64,000 bases of DNA from Paenibacillus_F sp047238265 (lineage in GTDB: Bacteria; Bacillota; Bacilli; Paenibacillales; NBRC-103111). Of this stretch, positions 1-8,899 are shown piece after piece (the first letter of the stretch is position 1; each line of letters starts with the position of its first letter). The notes under the pieces are model-generated. The model did not search any database and was not told the DNA's origin. It saw only the letters and a list, made by a program, of their open reading frames with translations. The DNA lies in the NCBI RefSeq assembly GCF_047238265.1, contig NZ_JBDFMM010000001.1, forward strand, positions 806,001 to 870,000, given 5' to 3'. The position numbers and the translations under genes were made by a program.

Positions 1-195
1 CAGCTTCCGGGCATGATGACCGGCATGATTGCGGCCGGAGCCGACCCGGTGGAGGCGGTGCGCTATCAGATTCTGATCATGTTCGTGCTGTCTTCGGCCG
101 CGGCGCTGACCGCCATGCTGCTCGGTCTGCTTAGCGCGCCGCTGTGGTTTACGGCAGACGAGCGGCTGAGGGTGCCGGAGGCGAAGAAGCTGTAG
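1..195 (+). CDS. FetB-like (UPF0014) ABC transporter permease, C-terminal fragment
   Basis: The gene enters from the left edge and only about the last 64 residues are present. They begin QLPGMMTGMIAAGADPVEA and continue through a hydrophobic segment to a short charged tail. The LPGMMTG..LAGADP..AVRYQ pattern is typical of the C-terminus of the FetB/YbbM (UPF0014) family. In enteric bacteria this family is the membrane subunit of an iron exporter working with the ATPase FetA. The partner ATPase would lie upstream, outside the window. The metal specificity in this organism is inferred only. Frame and stop (TAG at 193-195) are clear. Confidence 0.75.
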   Translation, partial: QLPGMMTGMIAAGADPVEAVRYQILIMFVLSSAAALTAMLLGLLSAPLWFTADERLRVPEAKKL

Positions 196-403
196 AGGGA
201 GCGCACGCCCTTTCCTCCGCTGCTTCGTGCTCTGCCCTTGCTTCGCTTAACGCGAAGTCGGCCGGAACCGTTCTTCTTGAAACGGGCGGCTGAGCCGGTT
301 GATTATGCGGGCGTGAAGACTCACGAGGGCTCCGGCTGCATACAGTCCGTTCCGCTTACGGCAGACCAATTGTAGTAACCAAGCTGCCGAGCCTGGCGCT
401 ATT

Positions 404-431
404 TTGCCGATAGTACCGGGCGTGATAAACT
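404..431 (+). promoter_or_regulatory. Possible sigma-A promoter for the oxidoreductase gene
   Basis: TTGCCG at 404-409 and TAAACT at 426-431 are separated by 16 bases and lie 40 bases ahead of the start at 471. The match is moderate; no operator is evident. Confidence 0.3.
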
Positions 432-470
432 AGAACATGTACATAAAGGTGGATGGAAAGGAAGACGAGG

Positions 471-1457
471 ATGATCAGATTTGCAGTCGTAGGAACGAAC
501 TGGATTACGGAAGAACTTATTCATGCCGGCCGGGAATCGGATGATTTCGGGCTCACCGGGGTTTATTCCCGCACGGCGGAGCGCGCCCGGCAATTTGCGG
601 ACAAATTCGATATCCCGCATATATATACGGACTTGGAAGCTATGGCGCAAAGCCGCGAATTCGACGCGGTTTATATCGCCAGCCCCAATTCTTTTCACGC
701 CGAACAAGCCATCGCGCTGATGAAGGGCGGCAAGCATGTGCTGTGCGAGAAGCCTATCGCTTCAAATACGGAAGAACTCCGCGCGATGATCGGGGCGGCG
801 AAAGAGAACAACGTGCTTCTGATGGAAGCTCTGAAATCCACACTGCTTCCGAACTTCAAGGCCATCCGGGACAATCTTCACAAAATCGGTCCGGTGCGCC
901 GGTATTTCGGCAGCTACTGCCAGTATTCTTCGCGTTATGACGCGTACAAGCAGGGCACGGTCCTGAACGCTTTCAATCCCGTTTATTCCAACGGGTCCAT
1001 GATGGATCTCGGGGTATACTGCGTGCATCCGGCCGTTCAGCTGTTCGGCAAACCGGACGCCGTTAAGGCGGGAGGCATGCTGCTGGAATCGGGTGTGGAC
1101 GGGGAGGGCAGCGTGCTGCTCAAGTACGGGGAGATGGACGCCGTTATCATGCACTCGAAGATTACGCATTCCTATCAGTCCTCGGAGATTCAGGGCGAGA
1201 ACGGCACGATCGTGATCGACAAGATCAGCCAGCCGGAAAAAGTCGAAATCCGCTACAGGGACGGCTCTGTGGAGGATCTTACACAGCCTCAAATCGCGCG
1301 GAATATGTATTACGAAGTCCAGGAATTTATCGACCTGATCCGGGACGGCAGGACGGAATCGGCTGTTAATTCCCATGAGGTTTCGCTGACCGCCATGGAA
1401 ATCATGGACGAAGCCCGCAGGCAAATCGGGCTTGTATACCCCGCGGACAAGAAGTAA
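471..1457 (+). CDS. Gfo/Idh/MocA family NAD(P)-dependent oxidoreductase
   Basis: Predicted cytoplasmic sugar or inositol-type dehydrogenase of 328 residues. The N-terminus MIRFAVVGTNWITEELI has the Rossmann dinucleotide-binding strand-turn-helix. The conserved sugar-dehydrogenase motif LCEKPIASN, with the catalytic-type Lys of EKP, follows at about residues 88-96. The C-terminal half is the usual open beta-sheet dimerisation and substrate domain. ATG 471 is preferred over ATG 453 because AAAGGAAG at 457-463 gives a normal spacing to 471, while nothing is well placed before 453. It is monocistronic, with a terminator at 1706-1752. It sits immediately upstream of the carbohydrate locus and may process sugars released there, but it lacks the operator shared by that locus. 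Substrate unknown. Confidence 0.85.
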   Translation: MIRFAVVGTNWITEELIHAGRESDDFGLTGVYSRTAERARQFADKFDIPHIYTDLEAMAQSREFDAVYIASPNSFHAEQAIALMKGGKHVLCEKPIASNTEELRAMIGAAKENNVLLMEALKSTLLPNFKAIRDNLHKIGPVRRYFGSYCQYSSRYDAYKQGTVLNAFNPVYSNGSMMDLGVYCVHPAVQLFGKPDAVKAGGMLLESGVDGEGSVLLKYGEMDAVIMHSKITHSYQSSEIQGENGTIVIDKISQPEKVEIRYRDGSVEDLTQPQIARNMYYEVQEFIDLIRDGRTESAVNSHEVSLTAMEIMDEARRQIGLVYPADKK

Positions 1458-1556
1458 CCCGACTATGGGGGTTGGACCCCTGGACCACTAGACAAACGGC
1501 GGCGAGCGGAGAACCCGGAAAGGCCGTAAGCCCGATTCCCCGAAAAGGGCGATGCC

Positions 1557-1612
1557 TTTCCGCACCGCGCGAGGCTTTCGCCGCGCGGTGTCGGGCGTCA
1601 CATGACGATGGC
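1557..1612 (+). repeat. Dispersed palindrome-containing repeat, copy A
   Basis: A block of about 52 bases holds the inverted repeat CACCGCGCG / CGCGCGGTG (9-base arms) followed by GGCGTCACATGACG. A second copy, in inverted orientation, lies at 43101-43154, and about 43 of 52 positions agree. Both copies are intergenic. It looks like a REP-type or small non-autonomous palindromic element. No flanking target duplication could be seen. Confidence 0.6.
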
Positions 1613-1705
1613 CGGCCTTATGGCTTCGTACGTGCCGTTCCTTCCTTCGCTTCCGCCGCTGCGGTTAAAAGCGGCACAAAAAAACGCGGTCTTCGACCGC
1701 GGGCG

Positions 1706-1752
1706 AGCCTGCGGCTCCTTTCCGAATCCGGAAGGGGCTTCAGGCTTTTTTT
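1706..1752 (+). terminator. Rho-independent terminator after the oxidoreductase gene
   Basis: AGCCTGCGGCTCCTTTCCG at 1706-1724 pairs with 1729-1746 across a short loop with one bulge and some G-U pairs. Six to seven T follow. It lies about 250 bases after the stop at 1457. A second hairpin just upstream (CGCGGTC ttc GACCGCG, about 1685-1701) is preceded by A-run sequence and could act on the minus strand. Confidence 0.65.
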
Positions 1753-1835
1753 CGCCGTATTTTCCTCCCGGTCCGGAAGTATAAAGCCGCGATGTCGCAT
1801 CGGGATAACCGGCCCTGCTCCCCCCGAAGCAAAGT

Positions 1836-1897
1836 CAAAATAATGCACATTTAGGTCAGAATCCGAATCGGTCCCGTCCGTCCGGTCATCGTATAGT
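1836..1897 (+). promoter_or_regulatory. Promoter of the sugar permease genes with direct-repeat operator
   Basis: The distal site CAAAATAATGCACA is at 1836-1849 and the proximal half-match CAGAATCC starts at 1857, 21 bases later. The -10 element TATAGT is at 1892-1897, exactly 35 bases after the start of the proximal site. There is no good -35. The same sites and distance recur at 3740-3820 and 8900-8961. It is a likely target of the YesN-like regulator encoded at 7069-8661. Confidence 0.65.
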
Positions 1898-1930
1898 GAA
1901 GGTACCATCAAGGTAGAGAGGTGCTTGAGT

Positions 1931-2878
1931 ATGAAACTGGACAGCTCGAATGTGAGCAGGGCGGCCGCATCGGCTCCCAAGAAGCCGTTTTGGAACCACC
2001 GGAGGAAAGAGGCGACGATAGGCTGGCTGTTTCTGTCCCCGGAGCTGATCGGCATTGTGCTGCTGTATTTATTCCCGGTCTTATTTTCCCTTTATATGAG
2101 CTTGTGCGACTGGAACCTGCTGGGCGGAATGTCTTCCGTCAAATTCGTCGGTCTGCAAAACTATGTGGAAATGTTTCAAGACGACAAGGTTCTTGCCGCA
2201 ATCAAAAACAACCTGATCTACACCGTTCTCACGGTACCGGTCGGCATGGCGCTGTCGCTGGTGCTCGCGGTGCTGATTCACACGAAAGTGTACGCGCAGA
2301 GCTATTTTAAAGTGGCGTTTTTTATTCCTTACATTTCTTCGATTATCGCGGTCGGCGCCGTCTGGAGCGCGCTGTACCACCCTTCGCTGGGGCCGATTAA
2401 CGGCTTTCTGAAAAGCATGGGGATCGACAATCCGCCGATGTGGCTGGCCGATCCGAAGTATGCCCTGTTGTCCATCGCGATTATCGCCATTTGGGCGGGA
2501 CTGGGCTACCAGATCATTATTTATATGGCGGGCTTGTCCGGCATCCCGGACGATATGTACGAAGCCGCCAGCATCGACGGAGCCAGCTCCCTGCAGAAGT
2601 TTTACAAAATCACGATGCCGATGCTCGGCCCGACGAATACGTTTCTTTTTATCACGCTGCTGATGGGCTCGTTCAAGGTATTCGATCTGATCGCCTTCCT
2701 GACGAGCGGCGGACCCAATAACGCTTCCACGGTACTGGTTTACCGGATTTACGAAGAAGGCTTCCGCAACTTCCGGATGGGCTACGCTTCTTCGATTTCG
2801 TGGCTGCTGTTCGCCATTGTCGGCATTATCACTCTGATTTCCTGGCAGATTCAGAAGCGCCAGGTTCACTACGGATAG
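1931..2878 (+). CDS. CUT1-family carbohydrate ABC transporter permease (MalF/UgpA type)
   Basis: Inner-membrane channel subunit of 315 residues with a charged, Ser/Ala-rich cytoplasmic N-terminus and six predicted membrane segments. The permease loop that docks the ATPase is present as EAASIDGASSLQKFYKITMP at about residues 212-231. ATG 1931 is chosen because GAGAGGTG at 1915-1922 lies 8 bases upstream; a TTG two codons earlier is less likely. The second permease follows after 12 bases with its own AGGAGG. No ATPase gene is present in the locus, so a shared MsmX-type ATPase encoded elsewhere is inferred, as is common for such Bacillales transporters. Confidence 0.9.
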   Translation: MKLDSSNVSRAAASAPKKPFWNHRRKEATIGWLFLSPELIGIVLLYLFPVLFSLYMSLCDWNLLGGMSSVKFVGLQNYVEMFQDDKVLAAIKNNLIYTVLTVPVGMALSLVLAVLIHTKVYAQSYFKVAFFIPYISSIIAVGAVWSALYHPSLGPINGFLKSMGIDNPPMWLADPKYALLSIAIIAIWAGLGYQIIIYMAGLSGIPDDMYEAASIDGASSLQKFYKITMPMLGPTNTFLFITLLMGSFKVFDLIAFLTSGGPNNASTVLVYRIYEEGFRNFRMGYASSISWLLFAIVGIITLISWQIQKRQVHYG

Positions 2879-2890
2879 GAGGAAGCACGT

Positions 2891-3727
2891 ATGAGTTTGC
2901 GCAAATTCGATTTCTGGAAACTGTTTAACACCGTGATCATCGGCCTGTTCTCCTTGTGCTTCCTCATTCCGCTCCTGTGGATGACCTCGGCGGCCATGAA
3001 ATACGAGAAGGACGTCATGGTCTTCCCGATCCAGTGGATTCCGCAGGCGTGGAACGCGGTGGGGAACTTCAAAGCCGTCTGGGCAGGCAATGTCCCGTTT
3101 CACCTGTTTTATTTTAACTCCATCAAATTGGCGGTCATCGTGACGGCCTTGACGCTGATCATCTCCTCGATGGCCGCGTTCGCCTTCACGAAGCTGAATT
3201 TCCGGGGACGCAATATCGCGTTCACACTGCTTCTGACGTTTATGATCGTGCCGGAGCAGGCGACGCTCATTCCCCGCTTCCTGCTGATCCGCTGGCTCGG
3301 CCTGTACGATACGCATGCGGCGCTGATTCTGATGATGATGTTCTCGATCTATTTCACATTCTTGCTGCGGCAGTTTATGATGAGCATACACAGCGACTTC
3401 ATCGAAGCCGCCAAGATCGACGGCGCGGGTTACTTCCGCATCTACTGGCAGATCATGCTGCCGCTCTGCAAACCGATTCTCGCGACGGTCGCGATCATCA
3501 AATTCATCTGGACGTGGAACGATTACCAGATGCCGCTTATTTTCCTGCTGGACAAGGAACTTTATCCGATCACGCTCGGTATCCAGCTCTTCAAGGACGA
3601 CTATGCCGACAACTTCGCGGTGCTTATGATGGCTTCTTTATCCGCCATTATCCCGCTGCTGGTTATTTTTATCGCCCTGCAAAAACAAGTGATTAAAGGC
3701 ATCGCCCTCGGCGGTGTGAAAGGGTAA
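2891..3727 (+). CDS. CUT1-family carbohydrate ABC transporter permease (MalG type)
   Basis: Second channel subunit of 278 residues, with six predicted membrane segments and the EAA loop EAAKIDGAGYFRIYWQIMLP at about residues 171-190. This is the MalG/AraQ-like partner of the permease encoded just upstream. The start at 2891 has AGGAGGAA 7 bases upstream. The two permeases form a transcription unit from the promoter at 1892. The binding-protein gene downstream has its own, stronger promoter in the 139-base gap, which fits the excess of binding protein usually needed. Confidence 0.9.
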   Translation: MSLRKFDFWKLFNTVIIGLFSLCFLIPLLWMTSAAMKYEKDVMVFPIQWIPQAWNAVGNFKAVWAGNVPFHLFYFNSIKLAVIVTALTLIISSMAAFAFTKLNFRGRNIAFTLLLTFMIVPEQATLIPRFLLIRWLGLYDTHAALILMMMFSIYFTFLLRQFMMSIHSDFIEAAKIDGAGYFRIYWQIMLPLCKPILATVAIIKFIWTWNDYQMPLIFLLDKELYPITLGIQLFKDDYADNFAVLMMASLSAIIPLLVIFIALQKQVIKGIALGGVKG

Positions 3728-3739
3728 TCCAGGCGCGTG

Positions 3740-3820
3740 CAAAATCGTGCACAGAGTCAAAATTGTTCACAGAAGTAGTCAAATTGTTGCACAACTTTTG
3801 CCCGGCACGGGGTCTATAAT
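3740..3820 (+). promoter_or_regulatory. Promoter of the binding-protein gene with three operator repeats
   Basis: Three direct copies occur: CAAAATCGTGCACA at 3740-3753, CAAAATTGTTCACA at 3758-3771 and CAAATTGTTGCACA at 3780-3793. A consensus -10 TATAAT lies at 3815-3820, 35 bases after the start of the third copy. The third copy overlaps the expected -35 position, as for a class II activator. This is the best of the three related promoters in the locus. Confidence 0.7.
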
Positions 3821-3866
3821 ACCGATTGTAGAGGAAATAACACACAGGTTGAGGGGGAACGACACA

Positions 3867-5201
3867 ATGAAAAAGGCGACGGCATGGGTACTGATCTGCA
3901 TCATGTTGGCCGTTACGGTTCTCAGCGGCTGCGGCAAGTCCGAAGAAGGCTCCGCAGGCAAAGACAGCTCCGGCAAACCGGTCACCATCAAGTATTACAA
4001 CTGGGATAACGAAACCCAGGCGCAATCGACCAAGAAATATATCGATCAATTCCAGGAGAAATATCCGAACATCAAGGTTCAGCATATCTCTCTGGTACCG
4101 GGGAACTCGCTGGAGTCTCTCAAAAAACTCGATGTCCTGCTGACATCCGGCGAGAAAGTCGACGTCGTCATGTTCCCGAGCATCAGCGAACTGGATACGC
4201 GTGTAGCCAACAAAGTGCTGGCTCCGCTGGATGAGTTTTACGCCAAAGACAACGTGAAGCCGGAAGAAGAATACTTCGTCAATCCGAAGTTTGAAGGCAA
4301 ATATTACGGCATCCAAAACAACATCACGACCAACTTCGTGCTGCTGAATAAAGACGCTCTGGACGAAGCGGGTCTGCCGGTTCCGAAGCTGGGCTGGACA
4401 TGGGACGAATTCCGTGAATACGCCAAGAAGCTGAACAAAGGCGAAGGCACGGAAAAGCGTTACGGCGCTTACTTCCACAACTGGCCGATGTACGCTAACC
4501 CGGACGCGCAAATTTACATGCAGCATCCGTTCCTGACGGAAGAAGGCAAAACGAACTTCGACAGCCCGACCTACACGTATTTCTTCAATCTCCGCCGCGC
4601 GATGGAGAAAGAAGACAAGACGGCGAAGCCTTACGCTGACGTCATCGGCGCGAAGCTGAACTACCGCGCGGAATTCTTTAACCAGAAAGCGGCTATGCTG
4701 CTGTCCGGTTCCTGGATGATCAGCGAAATCGGGGATACGCAAAAATTCCCGCATACGTTCAAAACGGCGATCGCGCCGGTACCGGTTCAAAAGAAAGGCG
4801 ATCCGACCGATATGTTCATGGGGGGCAACTACATGTCCGTAGGCGCAAGCTCCGAGCATAAACAGGAAGCTTACCAGTTCATGCGCTTCATGTCCACGAA
4901 CCTGACGGACGCTCGCGCCGAGCTTCCGGGCTGGAAGAAAGGCGATGCCAAGCCGCTTGTGGAACGTCTGATCGGCCAGAACAAGAACCTGTACGATGTG
5001 GATTCCCTGATGTACACGCTATTCGATGCAGGCATTAAGGCCCTGCCGCCATCCAAGAACAGCATCTCTTACGCGGCTGCTCTGGACAAGATCCTGACCG
5101 ACGGATTCAGCATGTTCATTCTGGACAACAAGAAAGTGGAAGAGGTTCAGAAATGGATGGTAGACGAAGCGAACAAGGTCATCGAGAAAAATAAAAAGTA
5201 A
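3867..5201 (+). CDS. Extracellular solute-binding lipoprotein of the CUT1 transporter
   Basis: Family 1 solute-binding protein of 444 residues. The signal peptide MKKATAWVLICIMLAVTVLSGC ends in a lipobox with Cys22, so it should be tethered to the outer face of the membrane. The rest has the usual two-lobe binding-protein character (for example a WTWDEFREYAKKL segment and a SGSWMISEI segment) and many aromatic residues suited to sugar stacking. ATG 3867 is preceded by GAGGGGG. An upstream in-frame extension would run through the operator and promoter and is rejected. It should deliver oligosaccharide to the two permeases just upstream. The ligand is unknown; the enzymes nearby suggest a uronic-acid-containing oligosaccharide. 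Confidence 0.9.
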   Translation: MKKATAWVLICIMLAVTVLSGCGKSEEGSAGKDSSGKPVTIKYYNWDNETQAQSTKKYIDQFQEKYPNIKVQHISLVPGNSLESLKKLDVLLTSGEKVDVVMFPSISELDTRVANKVLAPLDEFYAKDNVKPEEEYFVNPKFEGKYYGIQNNITTNFVLLNKDALDEAGLPVPKLGWTWDEFREYAKKLNKGEGTEKRYGAYFHNWPMYANPDAQIYMQHPFLTEEGKTNFDSPTYTYFFNLRRAMEKEDKTAKPYADVIGAKLNYRAEFFNQKAAMLLSGSWMISEIGDTQKFPHTFKTAIAPVPVQKKGDPTDMFMGGNYMSVGASSEHKQEAYQFMRFMSTNLTDARAELPGWKKGDAKPLVERLIGQNKNLYDVDSLMYTLFDAGIKALPPSKNSISYAAALDKILTDGFSMFILDNKKVEEVQKWMVDEANKVIEKNKK

Positions 5202-5217
5202 GTCAAGGACGATTCTG

Positions 5218-5251
5218 CGGCAAAGGCCTCCTGAACTGGGGGTTTTTGCCG
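5218..5251 (+). terminator. Hairpin after the binding-protein gene
   Basis: CGGCAAAGGCCTCC pairs over 14 positions (with G-U pairs) with GGGGGTTTTTGCCG around the loop TGAACT. Only a weak T-rich tail follows, so it may terminate partly or protect the 3' end of the abundant binding-protein mRNA. Confidence 0.5.
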
Positions 5252-5275
5252 TAGCTCGTTTTCGGCCATTCTTGG

Positions 5276-5310
5276 TATAGTGAGAAAACAACCGGTTCGA
5301 AAGCGCTTGC
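5276..5310 (+). promoter_or_regulatory. Kinase-regulator promoter with a cre-like site downstream
   Basis: The -10-like TATAGT is at 5276-5281. Just after the expected transcription start, GAAAGCGCTTGC at 5299-5310 matches the core of the CcpA catabolite-response element. Binding there would block elongation. The CAAAAT-type operator of the other three promoters is absent 35 bases upstream. Confidence 0.45.
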
Positions 5311-5336
5311 GAAGGTCCGGACAGAGGAGGAGCGTC

Positions 5337-7076
5337 ATGCTGCAGAGTTCGTTTTACCGCAAAATACAATTCTCGTTCCTGATCTTCATCCTGCTGCCGA
5401 TCGTGACCGTATCCTCGCTCGCTTACATCACGATCAAACGGACCACCATGGATAAAATGGAAGCGGCCAACCAGTCGATTTTGCAGCTTATGACCAAGGA
5501 TGTCGAGAAACTGCTGGACGATATTTCTTTCGCTTCGCATTTCTATGTGCAGAATGTGGAGATCCGGGAAAACCTCCGGGAAATCCAGGGAATGAACGGG
5601 ATTCATACCTTTGACGATTTCAACAAGTACACCAAAATCCGCAACAGCTACGACCAGGTGTCGATTAACGCCCTTAATAAATATGTGCGTCTGTTCCTGG
5701 TTAACGATACGGGATTTATCGTGCCTTATATGGATGTGGGGAGCGGGCAGACGCTGCCGCAGATGGAGAGCGACTGGAAGACGGTAAAGCCGAGGATTGT
5801 ACTGGACAACCCGACCAGCATCCAATGGCTCGGAACGGTCGCGGGATCGGGGCCGGACAAGGACACGTACTACTACCTGTCGCGGGTCATCCGCGATTCC
5901 GACACCGGAGGCCTGCTGGGAACGCTGATGATCGGCATTTCCAGCACGTATTTCGATCCGTATTTCTCGTCGTCGACTTCCGGCCAATTTACGCTTTTCG
6001 AGAAAAACGGGCAGCGCATCGCGGGCAATGCCTCCATCGCTTTTACGGAACCGGAGCTTCCGAGAAAACAGGGAGAGCGGAATATCCGCAGCGAAGCGGT
6101 TATTGCCCAGGGCAACTGGAAGCTGGTGTACGAGACGCCGGAAAAAACGGCCACGGGACAAATTACGCAAACGTTCTTTGTCAGCGCCATGGCCGTTGCG
6201 GTGTTTATCATCATGTTCCTGATGCTGTCGTTCTTCCTGGCGCGCAGCCTTCACCGCCCGATCCGCAAGCTTCAGCGGATCGCGCACCAGTTCGGCGAAG
6301 GGAACCGGAGCATCCGCTTTCCGGATAAAGGCAGGGACGAAATCAGCGATCTGGGCCGCTCCTTTAACTCGATGCTCGACGAGATCAACGGGCTTATAGC
6401 CGGCATCGAGACGGAGCAGGAGCAGAAGCGCGTGCTGGAGCTTCAGGCGCTGTTCGCCCAGATCCGGCCGCATTTTCTGCTCAATACGCTGAACTCGATC
6501 AAATGCAGCCTGTATGTGTCCGACGACAGGCTGCACGGGCGGATGATCGATTCGCTGAGCAGTCTGCTCCGGGCGTACATGAGAGTGAACGAGCCGTCCA
6601 CGCTGCTCAGCGAGAGCGTGCTTCTAAAGCATTACCTGGAGATCATGAACATGCGTAATGATCTCGCGCTGGAGCTTGCCGTCGGGATTCCGGCCGAGCT
6701 TGAGAAACAGCCGATGCCGATGCTGCTGCTCCAGCCGATCGTCGAGAACGCGGTGGTGCACGGCTTCGTCGACAAGGAGGAGGGCGGCTCCATCTCGCTC
6801 ACGGCGGAACGCGCGCAGGACCGGATCGTGATCCGCATCTCGGATAACGGAAGAGGAATGACGGAGGGTCAGCTCGGAGAGCTTCAAGCCTTGCTGAGCC
6901 GGGACCCGGACCAGCAGTCCTCGTACCGCCGGGTCGGCCTGCTGAACGTGCTGCAGCGCATGCGGCTGACTTACGGCATGTCGGCGAAGATGGAAATGGA
7001 GCGCAGCGAGAGCGGGGGCGTGACAGTACGGCTGTCATTCCCGATTCAACTTTCGGAGGGGGAGAGCCATGTATAA
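5337..7076 (+). CDS. YesM-like sensor histidine kinase
   Basis: Membrane kinase of 579 residues. A first membrane segment lies at about 11-33, a large extracytoplasmic sensor (probably double-Cache) at about 34-290, and a second membrane segment at about 296-318, followed by a HAMP linker. The LytS/YesM-type kinase domain contains FAQIRPHFLLNTLNSIK with the phospho-accepting His at about residue 379. ATP-binding motifs IVENAVVHG and SDNGRGM follow. ATG 5337 has GAGGAGG 6 bases upstream; the longer frame starts inside the -10 element and is rejected. Its stop overlaps the start of the regulator gene by 8 bases, so the pair is translationally coupled. It presumably senses the sugar, directly or through the binding protein. 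Confidence 0.9.
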   Translation: MLQSSFYRKIQFSFLIFILLPIVTVSSLAYITIKRTTMDKMEAANQSILQLMTKDVEKLLDDISFASHFYVQNVEIRENLREIQGMNGIHTFDDFNKYTKIRNSYDQVSINALNKYVRLFLVNDTGFIVPYMDVGSGQTLPQMESDWKTVKPRIVLDNPTSIQWLGTVAGSGPDKDTYYYLSRVIRDSDTGGLLGTLMIGISSTYFDPYFSSSTSGQFTLFEKNGQRIAGNASIAFTEPELPRKQGERNIRSEAVIAQGNWKLVYETPEKTATGQITQTFFVSAMAVAVFIIMFLMLSFFLARSLHRPIRKLQRIAHQFGEGNRSIRFPDKGRDEISDLGRSFNSMLDEINGLIAGIETEQEQKRVLELQALFAQIRPHFLLNTLNSIKCSLYVSDDRLHGRMIDSLSSLLRAYMRVNEPSTLLSESVLLKHYLEIMNMRNDLALELAVGIPAELEKQPMPMLLLQPIVENAVVHGFVDKEEGGSISLTAERAQDRIVIRISDNGRGMTEGQLGELQALLSRDPDQQSSYRRVGLLNVLQRMRLTYGMSAKMEMERSESGGVTVRLSFPIQLSEGESHV

Positions 7077-8661
7077 TGTCATGCTGATCGACGACGATGT
7101 GCCGATGCTGAAATATTTGCGCAAGCTGATCGACTGGGAAGCGTGCGGCCTGCACGTAGCGGGAGAAACCTACTCCAGCGTGCGGGCGCTGCAAATGTTC
7201 AAGGAGCTGCTGCCCGATATTGTCGTTACCGATATCGGCCTGCCGCAGATGAACGGGTTGGAGCTTGCCGCCCAGTTCTCCGGCATCAAGCCGGGGGTAC
7301 GGATTATTTTTCTGACCTGCCACGAGGATTTTCACTATGCGAAGCAAGCGCTCCTTCTTAACGCGGACGATTATCTCATCAAGGACGAGCTGACGGAAGA
7401 CCAGCTGCTCCGAAGCCTGAAACAGTCCATGGGCCGCATTCAGCAGTCCGTCGTCAGTCTGGAGCAGGTGTCTTACCGGGAGGACGTGAACCGCAACCGG
7501 GACTTGCTGAAGGAATCGCTGTTTCAGCGGCTGATCAAAGGAACGGAGGCGGACGGCCTGCTCGGATATGCCGAGCGTCTCGGAGTGGAATGGAAGCATC
7601 CGGCTTACGCGCTGCTGCTGGGCCACTTGTCTCTCGCCGGGCTTCCCGAGAAATACGCGAGCCGCGATATGCCGCTTTTGCGCTACGGCGTATACAACAT
7701 CGCATGCGAGGTGGCCCAGACATACGAGGGCGTCACGGTGTTCAACTCGGGCGATTTTCTCGTCATTCTGCTCAATTACCGTCCGGGGCTGACGTTCAAC
7801 GAAAAGCAGTACCTGCACGATTACACGAGCGATCTGCGGGACAAGTGCGACCGCTTCCTGCATGTGGGCCTGCGGTTTATGTCCAGCCCGGCGAGGCTGG
7901 AACTGTCCTCGGCAGGCCCTACCTTCCGGAGCATGGTCAAGAACCGGTACCGCTTCTATTACGCGGACTCGGGATATGCGCCGCCGAAATTCGACGACGG
8001 GTCGGAGGGCTACTATTTGCCCGCGGAGGGTTTGTTCGGGCAGGAGCTTGAGGACATCGGAGCGGCGGCGGCCCACCGCGACCATGCGCTGCTGGAAGGG
8101 GCGATGGACCGCATACGCCGCACCGCGTGCGGCAAGCTTGCCGACCCCGAGGAGCTTAACCGGCTGTGCGTCCGGAAGGTCCGGCAGCTGTACATCCAGC
8201 AGGCCCGGCCGGGCACGGATAATGAGGAAGACGAATGGATTCCGTATCTGCAGACGGCCCTGCACGTCGACGATGCGCTCGCCGTCTTCGGCTGGATGAT
8301 TCAGCGCCTGATGATCGGAGCGGATACGGGGTCCGCCCCTGCCGTGAAAGAGCCGAAGCTGCAGGTGATCGACGATTACATTTACCGGCACCTGGGTGAG
8401 AACGTGAGCTCCATCGACGTGGCGGAGCACTTGTTCATGAACCCGAGCTATTTTTCCCGGTATTTCAAACGCCTGACGGGAGAGAGCTTCACCGATTATG
8501 CGCACCGGTACAAAGTCAAAATCGCCTGCAAGGCGCTTCAGATGTCGGAAGACCCGGTGGAGCTGATTGCCGCCAAACTCGGCTATTCGGACCGGACTTA
8601 TTTTTCCAAAGTGTTTAAAAAGTACACCGGCCGGACGCCGCGAGAGTATCGGGAGAGATAA
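7069..8661 (+). CDS. YesN-like response regulator with AraC-type DNA-binding domain
   Basis: Cytoplasmic activator of 530 residues. The receiver domain is at about 1-120, with acidic residues DDD near residue 8 and the phosphorylation site Asp55 in VVTDIGLPQMNG. A long helical middle region follows. The C-terminal AraC double helix-turn-helix (about 430-530) has the conserved pattern NPSYFSRYFKRLTGESFTDY and ends in FKKYTGRTPREYRE. It is coupled to the YesM-like kinase. The repeated CAAAATNRTGCACA sites at three promoters of the locus are its probable targets: AraC-type proteins bind direct repeats about 21 bases apart, as seen here. Its 3' end forms part of the terminator. Confidence 0.9.
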   Translation: MYNVMLIDDDVPMLKYLRKLIDWEACGLHVAGETYSSVRALQMFKELLPDIVVTDIGLPQMNGLELAAQFSGIKPGVRIIFLTCHEDFHYAKQALLLNADDYLIKDELTEDQLLRSLKQSMGRIQQSVVSLEQVSYREDVNRNRDLLKESLFQRLIKGTEADGLLGYAERLGVEWKHPAYALLLGHLSLAGLPEKYASRDMPLLRYGVYNIACEVAQTYEGVTVFNSGDFLVILLNYRPGLTFNEKQYLHDYTSDLRDKCDRFLHVGLRFMSSPARLELSSAGPTFRSMVKNRYRFYYADSGYAPPKFDDGSEGYYLPAEGLFGQELEDIGAAAAHRDHALLEGAMDRIRRTACGKLADPEELNRLCVRKVRQLYIQQARPGTDNEEDEWIPYLQTALHVDDALAVFGWMIQRLMIGADTGSAPAVKEPKLQVIDDYIYRHLGENVSSIDVAEHLFMNPSYFSRYFKRLTGESFTDYAHRYKVKIACKALQMSEDPVELIAAKLGYSDRTYFSKVFKKYTGRTPREYRER

Positions 8662-8679
8662 CCCGGTGCTCTTTTTTTT
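8644..8679 (+). terminator. Terminator overlapping the end of the regulator gene
   Basis: GAGTATCGGG at 8644-8653, inside the coding sequence, pairs with CCCGGTGCTC at 8662-8671. Eight T follow. The stop codon at 8659-8661 lies in the loop. Confidence 0.8.
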
Positions 8680-8899
8680 GTTGAAAAAAGGCAGGCTCCG
8701 GATTGGAACCGATCCGCGGAGAACGTCCCTGAACCGGCAGGGGTTCGTAACGGGCCCGCAGAGCATGATCCGCAACAGGCGGCGTTTCGAACGATCCGCG
8801 GAGCATGGTTTGCAGTCACGCAGCGGTATCGCAACGGGGCTATGGACTGTGGGATGTGCCCGGGATTACAGCGGCACCGGGGTCTGCCGGACCTCAGGT

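Noticed and set aside
1472..1843. Open frame of 123 codons between the oxidoreductase and permease genes
   Set aside because: It spans the dispersed repeat, a terminator and the start of the operator; composition is not protein-like.
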